From NCBI RefSeq assembly GCF_018332455.1, contig NZ_BOPZ01000032.1, forward strand, positions 1 to 38,317: DNA of 38,317 bases. Reading direction: 5' to 3'. The notes beneath the pieces are model-generated. The model did no database searches, had not been told where the DNA came from, and worked only from the letters and a program-made list of their open reading frames with translations. The number at the start of each line of letters is the position of its first letter. Positions within the stretch are counted from its first letter, which is position 1. Origin of the DNA: Clostridium polyendosporum (GTDB lineage: Bacteria; Bacillota; Clostridia; Clostridiales; Clostridiaceae). This document shows positions 32,083 through 38,317 of the stretch, in pieces. Made by a program: the position numbers and the translations under genes.

Positions 32083-32895
32083 ATGGACATAAGTATGAAT
32101 AGATTATTATTTGCTTTTGGACTCACACTATTTGCAGGTTTATCTACGGGCATTGGAAGTGCATTGGCTTTTTATACAAAGCAAACAAATAAGAAGTTCT
32201 TATCTGGAACATTGGGTTTTTCTGCGGGTGTAATGATCTATGTTTCCATGATAGAAATATTCGTAAAGGCAAGAGGGTCCTTGGAAATTGTTTATGGTTC
32301 AACAAAAGGATATTGGGTTACTACTATCGCTTTCTTTGGAGGAATTGCCTTAATTGCAATAATTGATAAATTTGTTCCAAGTGCAGAAAATCCTCATGAA
32401 ATGCGTGATGTTAAAGATATGAAAAAAGAGAAAGTAAATAATTCTGCTTTGTTAAGAATGGGAATGTTTTCAGCTTTAGCTATAGCAATTCATAATTTCC
32501 CTGAGGGACTAGCTACTTTTACTGGCGCTATACAAGATTCAACAGTAGGAATTAGCATAGCAGTGGCTATAGCAATTCATAATATCCCTGAAGGTATTGC
32601 AGTTTCTGTTCCAGTTTATTTTGCTACTAATGATAGGAAAAAAGCATTTTTATATTCTTTTCTCTCAGGACTATCTGAACCTGTAGGAGCAATAGTAGGG
32701 TATTTTCTTTTGATGAGATTTTTTAATGAGGCAATGTTTGGGATTATCTTTGCTAGTGTTGCAGGCATTATGGTTTATATCTCCTTAGATGAATTACTTC
32801 CAACTGCTGAGAAATATGGAGAACACCATATTGCCATTTATGGTCTAATTTTTGGAATGGTTGTTATGGCGTTAAGTCTATTATTGTTTGCATAA
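32083..32895 (+). CDS. zupT: ZIP-family metal transporter ZupT
   Basis: 270 residues with eight predicted helices. The two ZIP metal-site motifs are clear: AIAIHNFPEGLATF (~135-148, HNFPEG) and AIAIHNIPEGIAVSV (~163-177, HNIPEG), plus SGLSEPVGAIVGY. Members import zinc and other divalent cations. GGAGGAG lies ~8 bases before ATG 32083. The upstream DtxR-like remnant implies former metal-responsive control that is now probably lost. Confidence 0.94.
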   Translation: MDISMNRLLFAFGLTLFAGLSTGIGSALAFYTKQTNKKFLSGTLGFSAGVMIYVSMIEIFVKARGSLEIVYGSTKGYWVTTIAFFGGIALIAIIDKFVPSAENPHEMRDVKDMKKEKVNNSALLRMGMFSALAIAIHNFPEGLATFTGAIQDSTVGISIAVAIAIHNIPEGIAVSVPVYFATNDRKKAFLYSFLSGLSEPVGAIVGYFLLMRFFNEAMFGIIFASVAGIMVYISLDELLPTAEKYGEHHIAIYGLIFGMVVMALSLLLFA

Positions 32896-33062
32896 TGGTA
32901 TTTATAACTACTGTGGATATAATAATCATCTGATTTTAGCTCTGAATATATATTCAAAACATCCTAAGAGTACCATAAAACTTGCGTAAAAGTTTGAAAT
33001 CTATATAATTATATATGCCCTGTAGCTTTAGGATGTTCATCTTTACGTAAAACACCTATTTC

Positions 33063-33128
33063 TGCGTATCAGTATCATTTTTCTATCAAATCACACGTTG
33101 GGTGCGTTGCCTTAATAGAGAAAAATAG
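33063..33128. repeat. Repeat family B, copy 3
   Basis: Core 'tgcgtatcagtatcattttt' to 'aatagagaaaaatag'. It shares an upstream 'tttacgtaaaacac' with copy 4. It is the most diverged copy: small indels break the minus-strand frame that copies 1, 2 and 4 keep. Confidence 0.6.
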
Positions 33129-33179
33129 CCTTGTTTCACAGGTTTAGTTGGATTTAGTGTGTAATTAATTAAATAGTAT

Positions 33180-33243
33180 AATGATAAGCCGGTTGTGATG
33201 ATTCTTAATCATCTTGACAGGCTTATCATTTTTATATACGAAA
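33180..33243 (+). terminator. Long two-part hairpin with T-run
   Basis: AATGATAAGCC (33180-33190) pairs with GGCTTATCATT (33230-33240), followed by TTT; the interior folds again through GATGATT-ctt-AATCATC. It lies ~285 bases after zupT. It could terminate a zupT read-through transcript or a small RNA starting in the repeat region. Confidence 0.6.
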
Positions 33244-33499
33244 TTTAAGCAAACTAATGCTAAATATTGTATTTAAAGGTACAAGTAGTATAATTAAACC
33301 ATAAACAATATTCAGAAAATTATGAAAAGTACAGTTGGTTATTTGTTTTGTTTTAGTGCTTTTGAGTTCTAACCAAGTATTTGTTAAGTAATTTAACAGA
33401 GTGAAAGATTATGAAATGCTGCAATCAACATCCAAAAAGAAGAATAGGAGTTTTCATACACTTATTTTGTAAAAATATAATGTAAGGATGTGTTCTGAG

Positions 33500-35992
33500 A
33501 TGGAAGAACTTAGAGAAATTATTGCTAGGCAAAAATCTCTTTTAACGGATCTGGAATCCTTATCTAAACAGTATGACGTAAAGGAACTGCTTTCACGAAA
33601 TAAAACACTGTCAGGAGAAGTAGAAAACTGCAGAAAAGAGCTTAATATTCTGACAGAGAAATGTAAAAATCTTACTATGAAAAATGAAGATTTAAATTTG
33701 AAATTAACTGAACAGATTTTAGATGAAAAACGAAATATCTTAAAAATCTCAAAAGAAAAAATGGAGGTTTATTTTCAAAAAAGTTCTGAATCTGTACACA
33801 ACAGACTTAATTCTCTAGAGCAAAATTACATTGATGAAATTAATAAGATGAAATCTATTTCTGAAGATGAATTAGGTAAGGAGAATACGGAAACTCTTAA
33901 GGAACTAGAGGACACTTTGCAGAAAATCAGAATTAAAATAGAAAACAGACGTCAGCAAATTAAGGGTACTGAGGATATTATTAATGAAAAAATGAAAAAT
34001 GATTATAAGGTTATGGAAACTGAAGGTCTTAGTAAAGAGCAGATTCAAGAGAGGATTAAACAGAATAACTTTGAAATTAAAATTGGTCTGGATATTATAA
34101 ACAAGATAGGAATCTTTCTTATTATACTTGGTGCTGCAACTGCTTTGAGATATACTTATTCAAAATCGTTTAACAACACTGCAAGAGCTGTTTTTATCTT
34201 TGTTCTTGGAGCTGTTTTTATAGCTGCAGGAGAATGGTTTATAAGAAAAAAGAAGACAACCTTTGCTTTAGGTTTAAATGGCGGTGGTACCGCTATTTTA
34301 TACTATGCAGTATTTAGCAGCTATTTCTTTCTTAAAGTAATTAACATGAATGCTGCTCTTATAGTTTCTGTTCTTATAACCGCTTTAACTGTATTCTTTG
34401 CACTACGGTATAATTCTAAGACTACAGTATCCTTTGCACTGATTGGGGGTTATCTTCCTTTTTTCTCCTATGTTTTTGCATTTGGATTAGATACTATAAG
34501 TATTTATGGTGCCATGATTTATCTCTTTCTTCTAAATGCCTCATTAATATATATATCCTTCTATAAAAGATGGGTCTTTACAAATTACTTAAGCTTTATT
34601 TTAAATATACCAGTTCTTATCTATCTTATCTCAATCTGCAGAAATGAATTGGTAAGTATTATATACTGCATGAGTACATTCTTTCTTTATCTTTCTGTAA
34701 CGCTTATTTATCCTTTATCCTATAAAATCAAACTTAAGAAAGCAGATATTGTAATGCTGGCTATTAACACCTCTGGCAGCTGCCTTCTGGTATACGGGCT
34801 TTTTAACAGAGCACACTTGAATGATTTAAGAGGAATGCTTGCACTGATATTCTGTCTTGTATACTTTGCTTTAGGAAGCTTCACAAGTAAATATATGAAA
34901 ACAGAAAAGGAAACAACCTTGCTGTTTCGCTTGACCTCTATAACATTTGCAGTCCTGGTGGTACCATTTCAATTCGATACGACATGGTTTACTCTAGGCT
35001 GGCTTATCGAAGGTTTATTGATGATATCATATGGATATTTAAGAAAAAGCCATCTCATTGAAAAATCAGGTTGGGTGATTTTTGCAATATGTTGTGTTTC
35101 CTTCTATCTCATAGACTTTCCTTTATCATCAATAATTCATGGCTCCAAGTATTTTCACTGGAAATTTGCCTCAATAACATTCAGCTCTTTAGGAATCTTA
35201 TACATTTATTTAAAAGATAATTTAAGTAATGTCCTTTTTAAATATACACCAACAGGAAGAGTTGTTACAGGCTTTAAGTATTTTACTATAATCAATGCAT
35301 GGATATACCTTGTATTTGAAAGTAATACGCTTTATAAGAATTTCTTTATGGAATATGATTTTAGAGGTTTTTACTACATTATTAAATTTATACTTATAAA
35401 TATATTACTGGTGCTATTACTGGAAAAAGTCAAGGTAATCAAGGATGAGATAACAGATCATTTTGCTGTAGCTTTAGACGTTATTGTTGTTATTTTATGT
35501 AGTTTAATTAATATCAATATTCCAATTCTCTATGAAAACATTGGTGATTTTAAAAAGCTCGTATCTTTCGTGATTCTCCTTTTATTTAATGCATATGTCT
35601 ATTATGCCTTAAGAAAATTACTTATAAGATTATTCTCAGTAAAGAGAATGAATTTTGAGTTTTATCCCGTTTTTATGGTTTTTTATATTTTCATTACCTT
35701 TAATATATTTATGCTCTGGCAATTTCAACAGGATTATTCCTCACTGTTTATAAGCTTCGGTTATATGGTTCTGGCTTTTTTTTCAATAATCTTTGGTTTT
35801 AAAAAGAAGTATATTTATGTACGAAGAATGGGGCTTTTCCTTTCGATGCTGGCCAATGTAAAACTTTTTATTTATGACCTCAGCTATCTGGACATGGTTT
35901 TTAAAATCGTTGCCTATTTCAGCTTCGGATTGGTTATGCTTGCCATATCCTATATTTATCAGCAACTGAAAAAGAAGCTGGGAGGGGAATAA
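33500..35992 (+). CDS. DUF2339-family polytopic membrane protein
   Basis: About 830 residues. Residues 1-185 are a long charged coiled coil (LREIIARQKSLLTDLESLSK onward, many heptads), followed by 20 or more hydrophobic helices to the C-terminus. The first membrane helix GLDIINKIGIFLIILGAATA and the GLNGGGTAILYYAVFSSYFF block are characteristic of DUF2339 proteins, whose function is unknown. The start ATG 33500 has AAGGA ~11 bases upstream; ATG 33488, four codons earlier, overlaps that site. It ends 45 bases before the anti-sigma-like gene, with which it probably forms an operon. Confidence 0.85.
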   Translation: MEELREIIARQKSLLTDLESLSKQYDVKELLSRNKTLSGEVENCRKELNILTEKCKNLTMKNEDLNLKLTEQILDEKRNILKISKEKMEVYFQKSSESVHNRLNSLEQNYIDEINKMKSISEDELGKENTETLKELEDTLQKIRIKIENRRQQIKGTEDIINEKMKNDYKVMETEGLSKEQIQERIKQNNFEIKIGLDIINKIGIFLIILGAATALRYTYSKSFNNTARAVFIFVLGAVFIAAGEWFIRKKKTTFALGLNGGGTAILYYAVFSSYFFLKVINMNAALIVSVLITALTVFFALRYNSKTTVSFALIGGYLPFFSYVFAFGLDTISIYGAMIYLFLLNASLIYISFYKRWVFTNYLSFILNIPVLIYLISICRNELVSIIYCMSTFFLYLSVTLIYPLSYKIKLKKADIVMLAINTSGSCLLVYGLFNRAHLNDLRGMLALIFCLVYFALGSFTSKYMKTEKETTLLFRLTSITFAVLVVPFQFDTTWFTLGWLIEGLLMISYGYLRKSHLIEKSGWVIFAICCVSFYLIDFPLSSIIHGSKYFHWKFASITFSSLGILYIYLKDNLSNVLFKYTPTGRVVTGFKYFTIINAWIYLVFESNTLYKNFFMEYDFRGFYYIIKFILINILLVLLLEKVKVIKDEITDHFAVALDVIVVILCSLININIPILYENIGDFKKLVSFVILLLFNAYVYYALRKLLIRLFSVKRMNFEFYPVFMVFYIFITFNIFMLWQFQQDYSSLFISFGYMVLAFFSIIFGFKKKYIYVRRMGLFLSMLANVKLFIYDLSYLDMVFKIVAYFSFGLVMLAISYIYQQLKKKLGGE

Positions 35993-36037
35993 GAAAATTT
36001 CGTAATTATAAAAGTATGAATGAGGGAGGGAAGAATC

Positions 36038-37195
36038 ATGAATCATGAAAGATATCAGGAACTGATGAGCAGGGATATGGACAATGACTTGAGTGAAGAG
36101 GAGAAAAAAGAACTTCTAAAACACCTGGAAGAATGCGAAAGTTGCAGGAATAAACAGGAAGAACTGAAAAAGATAAATAAAGCAATGACAAATATTGAGG
36201 AAGTAAATCCTGGTGTTGCATGGAAAGAACAAACTGCAATAGAGCTGAGGAGAGAGAAAATAAAAAAGTTCCGCTTTGGAAAATATATTCCCTATGCTGC
36301 AGGCATTGTTATTCTGTTTATTATAGCCGGATTAATCATAACAAATGTATTCTTTCGCATTGAAGGAAGAGGAGCAACATCTACAAATAACAGTACCGTG
36401 TATGACTATGATAAAGGGGTATCCGGCGAATCTTCTTCCGGAACAGTAAATAAAAATGAAAGCAGTACCGGAACAACTGCAGGAGTGATGGGTTCGGATG
36501 TAGAATTTGACATTACAAAAATAATATATTCAGGAAATATCAGTCTCTACAGCGATGATTACAAGAGCACTTTTGCAAAAATCGGGGAATATGCAGTTAA
36601 TATCGGTGGATTTGTGCAGAATTCAAGCTCATCATATGCAGACAAAGTTCAAAATACCGTTGTTAACTCAGGTTATATTACCATTAGAGTGCCGGCAGTG
36701 AAATTTGAGGAAGCCATGAAGGAAATCCAGAAATACGGCAGCCCGATCAGCACCAGCACACAGAGTACGAATATTTCCCAGCAGTATCAGGACATAAAAG
36801 GACAGCTGGATAATCTGAAAATACAGGAAGAACGGCTTCTGGAGTATTTGAAGAAAGCTGAAAAGATTCAGGATATGCTATCAATTGAAAGTGAACTTAA
36901 CAGAGTAAGAACAGAAATCGACTATAGGACGACGATGATCAAAAACTGGGATAAAGAAGTAGTCTATTCAACAATTTATGTTTCTGTAACTGAGAAAAAA
37001 TTGGCAACAAGCACTGTGAAATCACCTTTTTCAGATATACTACCAAAAATAAAAAAAGGTTTCATCGCTTCAATCAATTGCCTCTTAAATATATTTGCAG
37101 AGCTGATTGTCTGGATCTTCAGACTCATTCCTTTCGCAGCAGTACTTGGTGCAGCATACTTCATCTATACCAGGTCCAGAAAGAAAAAACAATGA
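36038..37195 (+). CDS. Anti-sigma-like protein with zf-HC2 and DUF4349 domains
   Basis: 385 residues. The N-terminal zinc-finger-like anti-sigma segment contains LLKHLEECESCRNKQEELKK (~29-48, HxxxCxxC). One membrane helix (YIPYAAGIVILFIIAGLIIT, ~84-103) and a Ser/Thr-rich linker follow. The extracytoplasmic DUF4349 domain has FVQNSSSSYADK, SGYITIRVPAVKFEEAMKEI, a coiled coil and IDYRTTMIKNWDKEVVYSTI. A second C-terminal helix (FRLIPFAAVLGAAYFIY) precedes a basic tail. The start is ATG 36038, 7 bases after GAGGGAGGG. Such proteins usually follow an ECF sigma factor gene; none is here, so this is an orphan or its partner is elsewhere. The DUF2339 protein upstream is its operon neighbour. Confidence 0.87.
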   Translation: MNHERYQELMSRDMDNDLSEEEKKELLKHLEECESCRNKQEELKKINKAMTNIEEVNPGVAWKEQTAIELRREKIKKFRFGKYIPYAAGIVILFIIAGLIITNVFFRIEGRGATSTNNSTVYDYDKGVSGESSSGTVNKNESSTGTTAGVMGSDVEFDITKIIYSGNISLYSDDYKSTFAKIGEYAVNIGGFVQNSSSSYADKVQNTVVNSGYITIRVPAVKFEEAMKEIQKYGSPISTSTQSTNISQQYQDIKGQLDNLKIQEERLLEYLKKAEKIQDMLSIESELNRVRTEIDYRTTMIKNWDKEVVYSTIYVSVTEKKLATSTVKSPFSDILPKIKKGFIASINCLLNIFAELIVWIFRLIPFAAVLGAAYFIYTRSRKKKQ

Positions 37196-37202
37196 TTCAA
37201 TG

Positions 37203-37378
37203 GGAAGAACCCTTTCAAGTTTAGGGGGGATACCTTTACGCAAAACAATAATTTGCGCATCAGTATCATCTTTCTATCAAAACTCACGTGGAGACAGTAG
37301 TGAAGATAGAGAAGAAATAGCCTGATATCAAAGGCTTTGAAGGATTTCAAGTAAAAATTGGAGTGTGTTTCATGTTCC
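37203..37378. repeat. Repeat family B, copy 4 (longest)
   Basis: Begins with a GGGGGG tract and 'tacctttacgcaaaac', then the core (37254-37320) and the extension 'gatatcaaaggctttgaaggatttcaag' shared with copy 1. It lies directly after the stop codon of the DUF4349 gene. Confidence 0.65.
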
Positions 37379-37902
37379 CTCAGACTGATGTTTGGGGGAT
37401 TTTGTTTCAATTAAGAGGTGCCAGCCTCTTTACATTTACATTTGAAACAACTGGTTCCACAGGACCAATGGGTAACTGCTTAAGGTATGAAAATGGATGT
37501 TCAATGTACATATTAATATTAAGGTGCCCATCATGTGGTTCAAGAATAAGAATTAGAGAAAGAACAGGAGTTCAAGATTTTCAAGGGGAAAGAAAGGAAG
37601 ATTAGTTAGGTGCTTTCAGTGGATCATGCAAGTTTGAAAGACACATACTGTCTGAAGACATAATAAAGAACTTGATGAAAAAAGGTGTTGTTGCTTTAAG
37701 AATTCCAACTGAAGAAGTTAACTATACTAAGTTGAGCAGCAAGGTATATCAACAATACGCATTAAAAGAGTTGGCAGAAAATATAATTCTTTTAGATAGT
37801 GGGCATGCAAAGCTTATGGTTACTTCAATAATTCATACTAAGTCTAGTTATAGTAACCATATTCTTCGTATAAATCTACCTGGTGTATCAATAATAGGAT
37901 AG
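37363..37902 (+). pseudogene. Unassigned frame interrupted by one TAG
   Basis: One plus-strand frame runs from 37363 to 37902 with a single TAG at 37603-37605. Before the stop it has a CPSCGSRIRIRERTG zinc-ribbon-like patch. After it comes SEDIIKNLMKKGVVALRIPT, then EEVNYTKLSSKVYQQYALKE and SGHAKLMVTSIIHTK. No ribosome site precedes any possible start and the repeat C hairpin lies inside the first part, so the coding region probably began after 37442. I do not recognise the family. Confidence 0.4.
37413..37442 (+). repeat. Repeat family C, copy 3 (hairpin)
   Basis: AAGAGG-TGCCAG-CCTCTT with tacatttacattt, matching copy 1 over about 30 bases. Unlike copies 1 and 2 it does not follow a recognisable stop codon. 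Confidence 0.75.
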
Positions 37903-38044
37903 TTGACAATAAACGAGAAAAAGAGATAAATATTGAGGTATTTTGACAATATGATATAAAAGCATTTTTTTGCTGTTAGTTTATGTGATAAGATAGTTTG
38001 TGTCGCTGCGGTGAGCAAGCGGCAGAGAAGTCAACAAAAAAGTG

Positions 38045-38072
38045 TTGATAAGAACTTTAAATGTGATAGTAT
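38045..38072 (+). promoter_or_regulatory. Upstream rRNA operon promoter
   Basis: TTGATA (38045-38050), 16 bases, TAGTAT (38067-38072), ~110 bases upstream of the stronger promoter. Tandem promoters are usual for rRNA operons. Confidence 0.6.
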
Positions 38073-38154
38073 ATCACTTGTCGGTTTAACCCGATAAACT
38101 AAAAATAGTTTTTCTATAGATGTTAATTAAACTTTAAAAATTACAAAAAAGTTG

Positions 38155-38183
38155 TTGACAGAGAAATGAAAAGCTGATAAGAT
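38155..38183 (+). promoter_or_regulatory. Main rRNA operon promoter
   Basis: A perfect TTGACA (38155-38160), 17 bases, TAAGAT (38178-38183), with A/T tracts upstream (ttacaaaaaa, actttaaaaa) that resemble an UP element. Transcription would begin near 38190. Confidence 0.85.
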
Positions 38184-38191
38184 AGTCAAGC

Positions 38192-38217
38192 GGTCAGTTG
38201 ATGAGGTCAGTTGATGA
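38192..38217 (+). repeat. 13-bp tandem repeat in the rRNA leader
   Basis: ggtcagttgatga occurs twice head to tail at 38192-38204 and 38205-38217, right at the expected transcription start of the main promoter. Confidence 0.8.
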
Positions 38218-38232
38218 CACGCAAAAACAACT

Positions 38233-38245
38233 TGGTCTTTGAAAA
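38233..38245 (+). promoter_or_regulatory. boxA-like antitermination site
   Basis: TGGTCTTTGAAAA in the leader ~60 bases before 16S fits the boxA element bound by NusB/S10 in rRNA operons. Confidence 0.65.
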
Positions 38246-38302
38246 TTAAACAGAGGAAATTAAGTACAGCAATTCTTTTGAGAGCATAGAGATTAAACTT
38301 TT

Positions 38303-38317
38303 AAATTGAGAGTTTGA
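38303..38317 (+). rRNA. 16S ribosomal RNA, 5' end (partial)
   Basis: The window ends in aaattgagagtttga, the start of bacterial 16S rRNA. Only about 15 bases are present; the mature 5' end is estimated. Preceding promoters and boxA confirm it. Confidence 0.85.

Larger units (their letters stand above)
32896..33499. other. Long gap with repeat B and a large hairpin
   Basis: ~600 bases without a gene. It contains repeat B copy 3 (33063-33128) and a 64-base hairpin (33180-33243). The end of the stretch carries the AAGGA site of the DUF2339 gene. Confidence 0.45.

Noticed and set aside
1-38317. CRISPR array or prophage
   Set aside because: No regularly spaced repeats, cas genes, integrase or phage structural genes were seen.

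Overview
The window is AT-rich bacterial DNA with Gram-positive signals: strong GGAGG-type ribosome sites, frequent TTG/GTG starts, two 5S genes flanking a tRNA-Asn, a VanW-like protein, DUF1659 and lipoproteins. The gene set (Ni-CO dehydrogenase, flavin/Fe-S NADH modules) points to an anaerobic member of the Clostridia. I cannot name the species. The window is the complete interval between two co-oriented rRNA operons. It opens in the 3' end of a 23S gene (23S-5S-tRNA-Asn-5S-terminator) and closes with a strong promoter region, a boxA and the first bases of a 16S gene.

Region 1 (about 0.6-8.9 kb): after a repeat that carries its own promoter and a small VOC-fold protein comes a tight operon. 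It encodes a NuoF/HydB-like NADH-flavin-FeS protein, the Ni-CO dehydrogenase CooS, a CooF-like four-cluster ferredoxin, a HoxU/HydA-N-like Fe-S protein and the nickel-insertion ATPase CooC. A NuoE/HydC-like 2Fe-2S protein lies convergently just beyond a shared terminator. Together these look like the NADH-side subunits of a HydABC-type (possibly electron-bifurcating) hydrogenase, with CooS in place of the hydrogenase catalytic subunit. The likely chemistry is coupling CO/CO2 to NAD(H) and perhaps ferredoxin.

Region 2 (8.9-20 kb) is accessory: VanW-like protein, a conspicuously GC-rich SelO (probably transferred), a Ca-binding-repeat surface-type protein, a STAY-GREEN homologue, an EamA transporter, a CrtI-like oxidoreductase, and TetR plus TauE/SafE. 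A DUF1659 gene has no normal start codon. Between them lie decayed genes (SufS-like, MBL-fold).

Region 3 (20-29 kb): a three-gene ABC-2 exporter preceded by tandem terminator hairpins, a LUD protein, a GNAT enzyme, an RtcB remnant, and a complete histidyl-tRNA synthetase. The synthetase is preceded by a promoter, a 19-codon leader peptide with four consecutive His codons, and competing hairpins ending in a terminator: a translation-coupled His attenuator, not a T-box. A cluster of DnaA-box-like sites and an SPFH protein follow.

Region 4 (28-38.3 kb): an amber-interrupted membrane protein, two lipoproteins, a histidine phosphatase, remnants of FetB and a DtxR-type regulator (single-base frameshift), zupT, a DUF2339 membrane protein and an anti-sigma-like DUF4349 protein, then the rRNA promoters. 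Three dispersed repeat families (A, about 200 bp, 2 copies; B, about 70-170 bp, 4 copies; C, a 20-bp hairpin, 3 copies) punctuate the window. The many broken genes and long non-coding gaps suggest a genome interval that gathers insertions and decays. All family assignments are from motifs read by eye; no database search was possible.
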